NCBI RefSeq assembly: GCF_000003815.2
Contig: NC_049989.1
Location: 11,487,273-11,551,272 of the forward strand
Reading direction: 5' to 3'
DNA: 64,000 nucleotides
Source: Branchiostoma floridae
Lineage: Eukaryota > Chordata > Leptocardii > Amphioxiformes > Branchiostomatidae
The position numbers were made by a program, and so were the translations under genes. The notes beneath the pieces are model-generated. The model made no database searches. It saw only the letters and a program-made list of their open reading frames with translations, and had not been told where the DNA came from. Shown one piece after another: positions 48,901 to 56,882 of the stretch; within the stretch, counting starts at the first letter, position 1; every line of letters begins with the position of its first letter.

Positions 48901-50970
48901 TCGGAAATTTACATAGAATCTAGCCACATTGCGTTCACACTCGCGATTTCAGCCAAGCGGCTTGTTCACAAGTGTCTCAAACTACCTCCCAGGGATGGAT
49001 TGCAAACGAGCCGGATCGGTGAAAATCCAAGCCGCTCAGAGCGTTCAGACTCAAGAAAACGATCCGGATCAAGCGGCTTCCATGTTGAAGCTGCTTCATT
49101 TTTTTGAGTGTGAACGGGGTCTAAGAGGTCTGTTTTCCAAAACTCTCTCCACCTAATATTGATGAAATTGAAGCATTGCTGCCTGCCACCATAACCTTCT
49201 CCCTAGTGCTCATACCCAATATAGATTTGGAGAAAACAAAGGATCTAAAAGACGAGTTAGCTAAGCAGCCTTTGAACTTGATATGTTGCGTTACTTCTTC
49301 AAACCAACCTGAAGAATGCTGCAGCAACTTTCTGCAGTGCTACTGCCTGCTTGTTGAGGTTCAACAGTTGTGTCAAGGTCACCAAACAGTCAAGGTCATC
49401 CTTCTTGGAGGAAATGATGTTGTCCAGCAGGGCATCGGAACCTTCAGCTGATGGAAACCATCTTTGGAACAGGTTCAGGTCTGGTGTGAGGTAAGGGGAG
49501 TAAAAGTTAACAACAGAAGCAAAATGATATATCAACTTGCCAAATGTAGTGTACAAACTGTCGGTCTTGCACAATGATAATTTCAATTGCGAGCGGTGGC
49601 TACATCACAGTCCTTTTTGTCAACTATTCACATGTGTGTATCACTTAGGTAACTAATTTGGACATGTGTAAGAAAAAAGTTATTCAAGAGTAGGAGTATG
49701 CTCTAGCTTGTAATGTAGTTAACTTGTATGCCATGGTTCAAACACTCTCAGTCACACTTTATCACCTGCTTATCCAGTATTGCCAAGTGTATTGCCCAAT
49801 CAAAATTTGTGAATACCAAAAATTATATGTATAAGGTCTAGCTGTAATATAGGTCATGCAGTGTGGTGTAACCAGCAACATGCTAACTCTGTGTCCAATG
49901 TCAACCATATTAGTGTGTTTCACCAAAAGGCTTTTCTATACGTTTACCAATGAAGAAGTACTGCGTTACACTGTGTAGTACAAAAATGGTAAAAATCCAT
50001 TTACTTTTGTGGTGGTTTTATTTCACAGCAGAAAGGAAAACGAGATCTCACAGTGTCTTAAACTCTAGGACAGTAGTCATATAGGGAAATATATTTGCAA
50101 TATCATGGATTCAAGTGTATGTGTAATGCAAACTTCGCTATCCGGAGCTGGTAGGCTCCTCCCCGCGCGGCAATGTAGGACGGGCCTAAGAAGCGTGATT
50201 AAATCAGGCTATCCAGATTTATAGTATTCTATCAGTTGTGTGACTCAGACACAGCAGACAAGCCGTACAGCAGACTACAAACTCACAGTGTGGCATCTGC
50301 TCGGCCTGGGGTAACGTTCCCACCCACGACAGCGCCGATCGTAACCCGTCGGCGGCCCGCAGGTTGTAGCGGCGTTCGATAGAGCCTGGCACTGTGTCAT
50401 GTGCTGAGGTGATGCCTTGGACATTTCTGTGATAAACAATGTTATGACAAACACATTTATATACCTCTATAAATCACAAAGCTTTGAAAAAACAAACAAA
50501 AAAAGCATCAGGATAATCTACAGTTATACAGTTTGGTGGGAGGTTGACATAAGTAATTTACAACTTTAATTTTGTCTATAAAAAGGTTCAAATATGATGA
50601 TCATGCTTTATTCTTACATGTATAGAGGCTATGGATAACACTAAATACAAGACAGTCAATGTAGCTACTGAAAATAGATTAAGTCATACTAGTAAACCAT
50701 AAAGTAATATTTGCAACAAGAGTAAACTTTTGAGATCTACAATACTTTTAGTACTGACTCCTAAAAAAGTTTTCTAACAGAATTAGATTGGGTCTTTTAT
50801 TGTTCATGCTCAGCTTCAACTCTAATCAAGAGTCTACCTCCACAGTTTGTTGAAGTATGTGTCAAAGTTGTCTACAAGGAAGTCCTTCAGCCTCTTATTG
50901 TCAGGAAGGTCGTCCACAGCAGCCTGGAACATGGCCCTGAACTTGGCCTCTCCCATAGTGGCATACTCAT
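33950..50970 (-). CDS. Large multi-exon nuclear-type protein, 5' end missing
   Basis: Fifteen minus-strand exons that all keep phase: 50838-50970, 50287-50426, 49309-49480, 48083-48206, 47641-47729, 47451-47509, 46041-46128, 45723-45846, 45220-45384, 40763-40903, 39624-39773, 36023-39122, 35501-35602, 34711-34837, 33950-34001. They encode about 1,588 residues; the first exon is not identified. The front (about 390 residues) is Leu-rich and helical, HEAT-like in texture (LDCLVTLTQLLNLNKQAVAL, HILDVLVQLEADSG). A 3.1-kb exon then encodes a disordered acidic tail with Lys/Arg clusters, many S-P/T-P sites and one TPSILK motif (38142-38153), a PP1-docking SILK. The end ...EAKKRLSML is short and basic. 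The layout recalls RIF1, but I see no RVxF beside SILK and no RIF1 C-terminal domain, so no name is given. Confidence 0.75.
34400..34695 (-). mobile_element. tRNA-derived SINE
   Basis: Read on minus, TGGCCTAGTGGGTAGAG (34676-34692) is a pol III A box and GAGTTCGATCCC (34638-34649) a B box, at tRNA spacing, followed by an unrelated tail. The tRNA part would not fold as a complete tRNA gene with an acceptor stem, so this is a SINE head. It lies directly beside the exon at 34711-34837. The tail boundary near 34400 is a guess. Confidence 0.7.
35275..35483. mobile_element. MITE with long inverted ends beside a splice donor
   Basis: Left TCATCAATCAATGACAGTTTTG and right CAAAACAGTCATTGATTGATA are inverted repeats that extend through TCCAATTT on each side. 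The inner parts GCACATCTTTATCAC / GTGATGAAGATGTGGTG also pair. A 15-bp direct repeat AACTGTAAATGTTGG occurs at 35245-35259 and 35478-35492. The right side is within 20 bases of the donor of exon 35501-35602. Confidence 0.7.
39827..39964. mobile_element. 138-bp MITE with CACACAACGTGTGG ends
   Basis: CAGAAATTCTATCACACAAC at the left and the inverted copy ATCGTGTGATAGAACTTCTG at the right, with further inverted TGTGTGGAAATTCCACAC words inside. Intronic in the large minus-strand gene. Confidence 0.75.
40936..40960. repeat. (TA)n microsatellite
   Basis: About twelve AT dinucleotides in an intron of the large gene, just before its exon at 40763-40903 in transcript order. Confidence 0.9.
41220..41960. 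repeat. 53-bp minisatellite with degenerate flanks
   Basis: The core 41521-41785 has five near-identical 53-bp units beginning GTATTAGGCCTTAGGCATAA, at 41521, 41574, 41627, 41680 and 41733. On both sides are divergent units sharing ACTTCTGTATCTGTAT. Intronic. No protein-coding sense. Confidence 0.9.
42500..42642 (+). other. Putative 5' UTR exon of the CARD gene
   Basis: A good donor (CGG|GTAAGTT at 42643) precedes an acceptor CCCTTTTAG at 43631-43639, just 12 bases before the CARD start codon. This suggests a non-coding first exon here. The transcription start is a guess. Confidence 0.35.
43652..44932 (+). CDS. CARD-domain protein, nested in an intron of the opposite-strand gene
   Basis: One open exon, 426 residues, beginning MEERDVELLRDHQRDIV. 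Residues 1-90 form a CARD death-fold domain: six-helix pattern with LRVRDIKSYLIEKKVF, EPTRRQQAEKFLDLLVLRG and the PDAFGHFCDALK ending typical of caspase-2/RAIDD/APAF1-class CARDs. A short coiled coil follows (LKEENKRLKNDNVSKGRKLA, residues about 105-150) and a helical LVKKGMRKLHKHL. The last 250 residues are Ser/Thr/Gln-rich and probably disordered. CARDs join apoptotic and innate immune signalling platforms through homotypic contacts. The ATG was preferred over an in-frame upstream TTG. Amphioxus is known for expanded CARD repertoires, which fits. Poly(A) signal at 45022. Confidence 0.85.
   Translation: MEERDVELLRDHQRDIVNNLRVRDIKSYLIEKKVFNSDMFEEIQMEPTRRQQAEKFLDLLVLRGPDAFGHFCDALKIDYNFLFEKLTTDQKKTPDQSSLKEENKRLKNDNVSKGRKLAEVSKVLSFLYQTLENIEKELSEGVSYDDVIKLVKKGMRKLHKHLPLSRLQNRRSPKEKTVSAPNIQPDKSKDTTTNVNDKIMTKPQQTKSSTSTLLSSSETTERTLSQHYTKQDAKKREGCDDLSTISSSTASQPSSEENSGMSKVPYQQSFEGLIRDKLPTKSEKESNLPPAPIIWKARQQVSKTGTSQTKEPKDYTEAKHKQERTGFTNSLFTSESQGTSNTVNPYRGRRHSLQRTQIQPFGQIRVSGFKTSGGVVNNTSSYPAHAFQPIQVQAWKTRSREDARKEDQPTLAQKRNLQKSQSLPKL
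45022..45027 (+). promoter_or_regulatory. Poly(A) signal of the CARD gene
   Basis: AATAAA 90 bases after the CARD stop, still well short of the opposite-strand exon at 45220-45384. Confidence 0.6.
46406..47220. mobile_element. Harbinger-like non-autonomous element, 815 bp, TTA duplication
   Basis: Ends TACCCCCTTCACAATA and TATAATGTGAAGGGGGTA are inverted repeats, flanked by TTA on both sides (46403-46405, 47221-47223), the 3-bp TWA duplication of PIF/Harbinger. The interior is CpG-rich with inverted CGAAGA / TCTTCG words. The 122-codon frame inside has no transposase motif. Confidence 0.8.
48334..48420 (+). repeat. Dispersed repeat shared with 60560
   Basis: GCTATCTACCATTCAAAAAT, CACAACCATGGCATGTCCAG and GGAAGTTCTGCTGCTGCAG align with 60568-60650 (GCTACCTGCCACCAAAAAAT..., ATAGCATGTCCAG, GGAATTTCTGCTACAG). 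Unclassified. Confidence 0.6.
48427..49121. mobile_element. Harbinger-like non-autonomous element, 695 bp, TAA duplication
   Basis: Ends GACCCCGTTCACACTCAAAA and TTTTGAGTGTGAACGGGGTC are exact inverted repeats continuing through the GAAGC...GCTTC words, flanked by TAA (48424-48426, 49122-49124). No transposase. Intronic in the large gene. Confidence 0.85.
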
Positions 50971-51489
50971 CTGGAAAAATACAAAGCAATTCAGAACTTT
51001 GTCATCTAGTATATAATTGTAATACTGTAAACAAGGCTCACAGTTCAAATACTGGGTGATCTGCACAATGTGACTTTCATTCACTTAGATCTACAATTGG
51101 AGCTTTTCACCTAATTTTTGACTGAGTGTACATCTGTAGATACTTGTGCAGGTTCATGTAAGAAAGGGTAAGAAAAGGTGCGTATAAAAAGGTAAGACTT
51201 AACTTAAGTTCAATAAAAAAAATCTTTCTTCTACCTTCACATTTTGCTGACATGCTACTTGATATCATATTGTGCACCCATTTTTTTTCTGTGCACCTAC
51301 ATTTTCCCACTCAAAGTTTTCAGTCTGCACAGTGCAAGTCTAGTCTGCTCCCAGGCCATAAACTTGGCAGGACTGTGAGAGAGCCAGTGTCCCAGTCTTT
51401 GCTCTTCCCAGTGCTCAGAGTCATGGATTTGAACTTTGTTTCAAACTTTTACATTTTGTCAAAGATTGAACCGACATGTCACTGTGCAG

Positions 51490-51702
51490 ATGAAGGACCC
51501 GCTTTGCAAACCAGTTACACAACCGGACCTGTCCGTGCAAGGAGCTCCTTGCAATTGGTTCGTGGATCCAAAAAATGAGACATCAGTGATCAACAAGAGG
51601 TTCAGCATGCAGCCCGGTGTGACGACAGTTCTGACTTCCACATGCAAGAAGCCATCCCAACTGTTCGTTGTGCCCCACTTTATTCCCCTGAGCAATTACT
51701 AG
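51490..51702 (+). CDS. Possible small or terminal exon, unassigned
   Basis: A 71-codon frame MKDPLCKPVTQPDLSVQG...FVVPHFIPLSNY with ordinary codon texture, starting right after an AG (TGTGCAG|ATG). It contains a 14-bp perfect palindrome CAAGGAGCTCCTTG at 51539-51552. No recognised family, no clear partner exon. Could be non-coding. Confidence 0.25.
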   Translation: MKDPLCKPVTQPDLSVQGAPCNWFVDPKNETSVINKRFSMQPGVTTVLTSTCKKPSQLFVVPHFIPLSNY

Positions 51703-51757
51703 TTCCTTACAGTGTCCTACGGGTATTTGACACTTTTTAATTAGCCAGCCAGTGGTT

Positions 51758-51870
51758 CAGAAAAAGTGCGGTACGGAAAAAAGTTTGGTACTATGAAAAA
51801 AAGTGTGGCTCTGTCTGATGCAAATGAGTTCATAGTACCACACTTTTTTTCGTAGCACCTTACTTTTCTG
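51758..51870. mobile_element. 113-bp foldback MITE (CAGAAAA ends)
   Basis: Left CAGAAAAAGTGCGGTACG and right TAGCACCTTACTTTTCTG pair inverted, with inner TTGGTACTATG / CATAGTACCA and GAAAAAAAGTGTGG / CCACACTTTTTTTC. Flanks CAGTGGTT and CAGTAATT agree at 6 of 8 bases, a worn hAT-type duplication. Confidence 0.7.
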
Positions 51871-51880
51871 CAGTAATTGA

Positions 51881-53761
51881 ATGAAGGGCTCTGATTTACA
51901 TAATCCCTTTCACAGAGATCAGAACGCATGTGCGGCAACAGGAATTCTAGGTGATATTACTCTCCAAGCAGAGGTTGNNNNNNNNNNNNNNNNNNNNNNN
52001 NNNNNNNNNNNNNNNNNNNNNNNNNNNNNNNNNNNNNNNNNNNNNNNNNNNNNNNNNNNNNNNNNNNNNNNNNNNNNNNNNNNNNNNNNNNNNNNNNNNN
52101 NNNNNNNNNNNNNNNNNNNNNNNNNNNNNNNNNNNNNNNNNNNNNNNNNNNNNNNNNNNNNNNNNNNNNNNNNNNNNNNNNNNNNNNNNNNNNNNNNNNN
52201 NNNNNNNNNNNNNNNNNNNNNNNNNNNNNNNNNNNNNNNNNNNNNNNNNNNNNNNNNNNNNNNNNNNCTGGCATTCCTGTACACAGGCAGCTGTAGAGTC
52301 AACGTGTGGACAGCTGTGGACGTCCTGATGGCAGCAGACATGCTGCTCCTACCAGACTTAAAACAACGGATGATTGACTTTCTGATCGAGAAGGTTTCAC
52401 TTGACGATAACATGCTCTTTCTGCACCGCCTTGGTAGGGAGTATAGCATTAGTAACTTGGAACTTGGAGCTAGAAGAAAGATAGCAACAGAGTTCTTTAA
52501 CTTTGTCAAGACAGAAGATTTCCTACAACTGACAAAGGATGAGTTTGCAGTGTTTCTTGCAGGTAATGACATAGTTCTTGGGGGTCCAAGTGTAACTCCT
52601 GAGCAGCGTGAGGAACTTGCATTCCAAAGTGTGGTGAGGTGGGTCCGGGCGGACTCCTCGAGGGAGCAGCACGCTAAAGAGTTAATGTCCCACATCCGAT
52701 TCCCTTTCATGAACAAGTCGTATGTGTCAGATGTTGTGAAGGAAGAGCCATTGATGGCAGTATGTCCTGAGTTTGTAGATGAGGCAATGGAGTATCAGAA
52801 TACAGAGGAAGGTGGGAGGGGGCACCTCCAGACTAATCGTACCCGCCCTGTTTTGAAAAGCTCTGAGCCAGTCATCTGTGCTGTGAGACAGGAAGGCCCG
52901 CGAGCCAATCTCGCTTGCTTTGTGGTGAGTCACAATAGATGGTACGAGCTTCAGACTCTATGTCTACAGGACGGAGAGTCTGTCACTTGTGCGACCGCGT
53001 TTGGGTCAGGGCCAGCACTCAGTCTACTGGTAGGGACGTCGTCTGGTCGTGTGTATGATGTCCAAGTGACCCAGGTAGTGGAGTTAAGCACCACCCTTCC
53101 TGGTCATGTAGCATGTGACAAACTGTTGTCATTGTCAGTGAAGGGAAGCAAGAATGTCTATGCACTTTGCAGTGAAACAGATCCAAGTACAGGATCTACC
53201 TTCTCAAGGATGTTCTGTTTGTCTGTTAAGCAGTATGTTGATACTGCTAGTTGTGAGGAGCTCCCGGGAATCCCTCATCCTTTGAAACAGTATGAGGCAA
53301 CAGTCATGAACCAGAAAATTTGGGTGTTAGGTGAAAGTGTTGACCCAAGGCAAGACTACAAGACCCTGCAATGTTTTGATGTCAGTTTCTCTACCTGGTC
53401 TGAAACTGTTATCCCACTCACGTTCCTCCCCAAGACACCATATATCGAATGCCTCTCTGTACCAGGCACCTTGTTTAATTCAGTATTTTCATCACTGTGC
53501 TTTCCTTTTGGAAGGCAAAAGCTGTTGTTCTCTGAAAAGTTGGCCAGATGGGTGGTATGCCGCAGCTTTCGGCTTCCTGGCGATTCTGACACAGTCGATG
53601 ACTATTTCATGGTGCAAGAAAATGGCTGTCATCTTCTGTCGAAGGTACCAGTGGATGGAAAGTGTCAGTTTCGCGTCCAGAAGCCTTTCAGAGCAGGAAG
53701 GGGCTGGGACCCCAGGCCTTCCCTTCCATGGGACAGCTGCACCTTGTTGTTTGGCACCTAG
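51881..53761 (+). CDS. BTB-BACK-Kelch-like protein, interrupted by assembly gap
   Basis: Before the gap the frame reads GILGDITLQAEV, the start of a BTB domain (L.DVTL pattern). After it, LAFLYTGSCRVN is the BTB end, followed by a complete BACK domain (LGREYSISNLELGARRKIA ... AFQSVVRWV, to about codon 305) and a long beta-rich region with weak Kelch-like units (NRWYELQTL, KIWVLGES, FSTWSETVIPL). Stop at 53759-53761. Such proteins are usually Cullin-3 substrate adaptors. The 300 N stand for the middle of the BTB and their count is probably arbitrary. The start ATG at 51881 gives about 20 residues before BTB, but an acceptor CACAG at 51911-51915 means the start could be in an earlier exon. All coding after the gap is in one exon. 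Confidence 0.8.
   Translation: MKGSDLHNPFHRDQNACAATGILGDITLQAEVXXXXXXXXXXXXXXXXXXXXXXXXXXXXXXXXXXXXXXXXXXXXXXXXXXXXXXXXXXXXXXXXXXXXXXXXXXXXXXXXXXXXXXXXXXXXXXXXXLAFLYTGSCRVNVWTAVDVLMAADMLLLPDLKQRMIDFLIEKVSLDDNMLFLHRLGREYSISNLELGARRKIATEFFNFVKTEDFLQLTKDEFAVFLAGNDIVLGGPSVTPEQREELAFQSVVRWVRADSSREQHAKELMSHIRFPFMNKSYVSDVVKEEPLMAVCPEFVDEAMEYQNTEEGGRGHLQTNRTRPVLKSSEPVICAVRQEGPRANLACFVVSHNRWYELQTLCLQDGESVTCATAFGSGPALSLLVGTSSGRVYDVQVTQVVELSTTLPGHVACDKLLSLSVKGSKNVYALCSETDPSTGSTFSRMFCLSVKQYVDTASCEELPGIPHPLKQYEATVMNQKIWVLGESVDPRQDYKTLQCFDVSFSTWSETVIPLTFLPKTPYIECLSVPGTLFNSVFSSLCFPFGRQKLLFSEKLARWVVCRSFRLPGDSDTVDDYFMVQENGCHLLSKVPVDGKCQFRVQKPFRAGRGWDPRPSLPWDSCTLLFGT
51968..52267. other. Assembly gap (300 N)
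   Basis: Run of 300 N inside the BTB domain of the gene above; a round number suggests a placeholder or estimated length. Confidence 0.99.
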
Positions 53762-53956
53762 ACAGTTGCCATGCTCACACAAATAGCCTCCCTCACAGAG
53801 TCACAGCCTTCCGTGAGCATTGGCGGATATTGTTGGGGTAAGCACTGATTCACGATTTTTAACATTATGGGCCAGGCGTAGACATAACTTTAATTTCTTG
53901 GTATAAGACCCTGGCCCAGAGAACCTGGCCCTCAATGCTAAAAATTGCAAGTATGC

Positions 53957-54129
53957 TAATCTCTAAGCAGATCCTATGGTGCCGTAAGATAGTACAAAAT
54001 GTATCAAAGCCAAGGAGTATAGTCGACTAAAGGGAGTCAGACGGGCACCGTACTCCATAGCATACACACTCCTAGATTGGCTTCACTCTTCTACCAGCTT
54101 TTGATACTGTAGGATCTACTTGGAGATTA
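53957..54129. mobile_element. Mutator-like MITE, second copy
   Basis: Ends TAATCTCTAAGCAGATCCTA and GTAGGATCTACTTGGAGATTA are inverted repeats. Flanks CAAGTATGC (53948-53956) and CAAGTCAGC (54130-54138) agree at 7 of 9. Left half matches 12704-13026. Confidence 0.75.
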
Positions 54130-54649
54130 CAAGTCAGCCTCTTCTCCCAACAGTAACCGCCAATACTCATGGAAGGCTGCGAGGGAGGCTACGCACAAGC
54201 ATGTCTGCTGTTCCACAGTTTGACTTCATAATGTTTAGTGCCAGAAATTATTTTCCTACACATGAGGTGTACATCCGTACCCTGATTGTGGTCTTTGAAT
54301 ACCTCAGGGAATGAGTGCCAAAAGTAACACATCTTTTATTAAAAAATATTATCTCAGGGAATGATCGGCGATAGCGTAACCTTAAAATGTTACATGATTT
54401 TAGCGTAAGATGCTAATAGAGATTTTTTACACATGGTTGGAATATCCCCATTGTGGAAGACTAGCTTTTGATTCTGGTACATTCTGTAATGTACAATTTG
54501 GTTCCCAGCTAGCCATTGTAAAACAAGCCTTCTAATGTCTACTTGGTGACGATTGTGCACTTGACTTTGAAGTTATAATTATGTCTAAGTGGTGGTAACA
54601 GAAGAGTGATGCACTGACTTCTGTGGAAAAAAGCTTAAAGATTGTTTCA

Positions 54650-55100
54650 GTATTGATAGCTTTTATTTTATTTGTTACGTACAATCTTTTACTAGGCTGT
54701 GTTTTAGGAAATGTTACAAGCTGTGGCATTTATTTCTGTATTGATAGCTTTTTGTGTAAGTCTTGACCAATATTTGTTATGTACTAACTCTTAGGCTGTA
54801 TTTTAGGCAATGTTACAAGCTGTAACATTATTTGTTTCTTTACTGATAGCTTTTTGTGTAAATCTTGACCAATATTTGTTATTTAAAAACTTTAAGGCTG
54901 TATTTTAGGCAATGTTACAAGCTGTAACATTATTTATTTCTTTAGTGATAGCTTTTTGTGTAAGTCTTGACCAATATTTGTTATGTACCAACTTTAAGAC
55001 TGTGTTTTAGGCAATGTTATAAGCTGTAACATGATTTCATGATTGATAGCTTTATGTTTAAGTCTTGAGCAATATTTGTCATGTATCAGCTTTAACTGCA
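54650..55100. repeat. About 102-bp tandem repeat, 4-5 copies
   Basis: GATAGCTTTTTGTGTAAGTC recurs at 54743, 54845, 54947 and 55045 (spacing 102, 102, 98) with a shorter start at 54655. Each unit also has TTGACCAATATTTGTTATG and GGCAATGTTACAAGCTGTAA. It lies downstream of the BTB gene, possibly in its 3' UTR. Confidence 0.85.
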
Positions 55101-55309
55101 AGTAGTATGGTGCTGTCAAATGTGGTGTTCTACTATTATTTGTGTGATAGCTTTACTCTCAAAAAGTACTTGCTATGGGTTTAAGGTACTAAATGTAGTT
55201 TAGTAATTAATGTTCTACAATGTACTAATACATTCCATATATGTGGTACCCCTCTGTGGGATTTAAAATGAAAGGCACAGGAGTTTTGAATTGTAAATGT
55301 TTAAGTTTG

Positions 55310-55870
55310 TACCTGTCCCTGGTGCTGAATTTACTGTCCCCGGTGCTCAATATACGTATACCAACTCTGTACCTAGTGCTGAATATACCATGCCCTGTCC
55401 CTTGTGTTGAAACTCAATCCCTGTTCGTAGTGTTGACTACACTACTCGTCCCTGAAAATACTGTCCCAAGTTCTGAAAATACTGGTGCTGTAAATATCGC
55501 TCCTGTCCTTGGTGCTAAAACAACCATCCCATCCAATGGTGCTGAACAGGGCTAGGTGCCGGTACACCGTAAAACCTGTTTTACAGTCAATCATACAAAA
55601 GCAGTTCAGGGGACTTTCATGGGCGTCGAATACTCCACAAGACAGATTTCTTTTTAACGAAATGAACCTTTGTTTTGAGTATCGTCCATTCACAAGTTAT
55701 TACATACTGAATCAGGTTCAGGCCCAAACCTGAACCAGATGCTCTGGACCTGATTAGGACCTGAACAGGACCTGGACCTGATTTTTCAGTACCAGTACCC
55801 ACCCCTAGTGCTGAATATACCACCCCTGTTCCAGGTATCGAATATATAGACCTCATGCCCCTCGTTAGTA
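55310..55870. repeat. Degenerate GTGCTGAATATACC array, interrupted by a MITE
   Basis: Many imperfect short units of the type CCTGGTGCTGAA / CTAGTGCTGAATATACC. The array is split by the hAT MITE at 55547-55807. AATAAA at 55872-55877 could end a long BTB-gene transcript. Confidence 0.6.
55547..55807. mobile_element. hAT-like MITE, short relative of 18449-18875
   Basis: Starts CAGGGCTAGGTGCCGGTAC and ends GTACCAGTACCCACCCCTA, with inner CAGGTTCAGG / CCTGAACC words as in the 18449 copy. Flanked by GTGCTGAA on both sides (55539-55546, 55808-55815). Because the host array itself repeats GTGCTGAA, part of that identity may be pre-existing. Confidence 0.75.
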
Positions 55871-56751
55871 TAATAAAGCTAGTGTATTATAGCTGGCAGC
55901 ATATCTGCTGCCACATCTTAAGTGTATTCTTCTTATTTGACTTGATACTGCAGCTCAAGACTCAACACAACTCGTTTCTGTTAAAAAATATGTATTTGCA
56001 TATCCTACTTCCATTCACTTGTTTTCCTGTACATTCCACATAGAACATTGATTTGCAAAGTTGATGAAACCGTTTTCGAAGCACTGTTTGGTGGCGGTTA
56101 TATGGCGTGTGTTAGTATTTAATCCCTGATGACGAAAATAGAATCTCATATTTTCATGAAAAAGTTGGTAATGTAAAATAAGGAATAATAGCTGTCAAAA
56201 ATTAAAAAAAAAATGTTTAGCGAATGGCGAATAACAGCAGCAAGCGAAGACACGTGTAACAATAGCATGTCATCTCTAATGAGGTACCGAGTAGCCTAAA
56301 CTCGTGGCCACCCTTGGACAATGACCAACAATGATTCAAACGTACCGATTGCACGCTTTACGTAAGAGTCCGTGGCTCTTCTAGACATACTGTTCACTAT
56401 TTCAGTTACCCTAACTATGATTTGGAACTACAATTGACTTGTCCTGAACGGAGAGGGAGGAGTTAACTTGTGGCGGACTGGTGTATACGAGGGATCGCGA
56501 TGATGTCACGGTGACGCAGTGGTAGGCAAAAAGCAGGTGTTTGGCAAAAGATTGATTTACATATTAACCGGTGATTTGATCTGCTAATTTAAATGTCAAT
56601 TTACAATCCAATCTGCTGACGTCCTGGTAGGCACCAACCGCCGAATACCGCGGATATAAACAACAGCGATCGCTCGTAACTGCTAGGGACATTTTTCTCG
56701 TCTTACAAAAATACTAGTATTAGTTCCAAGCTAGTGCACCACAAGCCTATG
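55871..56751. other. Intergenic, between BTB gene and sulfotransferase
   Basis: About 0.9 kb, AT-rich then mixed. No exon, RNA gene or clear repeat recognised. Confidence 0.4.
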
Positions 56752-56757
56752 TTTATT
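56752..56757 (-). promoter_or_regulatory. Poly(A) signal of the sulfotransferase gene
   Basis: AATAAA on minus, 126 bases after the stop codon. Confidence 0.6.
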
Positions 56758-56882
56758 TTCATGCATTCATTGAAAATTCTTAAGCTCAATGATAAGTAGC
56801 CTGATACCAATGCGTTGAATTCAATAATTAATTGATTCCCTCCCTAAATTCATTTTCTAGATATTTTACCCTAATGTTTTAG

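Noticed and set aside
33950-50970. Naming the large minus-strand gene RIF1 or Treslin (TICRR)
   Set aside because: The helical-front plus disordered-tail layout and SILK fit loosely, but no diagnostic block of either family could be read. Symbol left empty.
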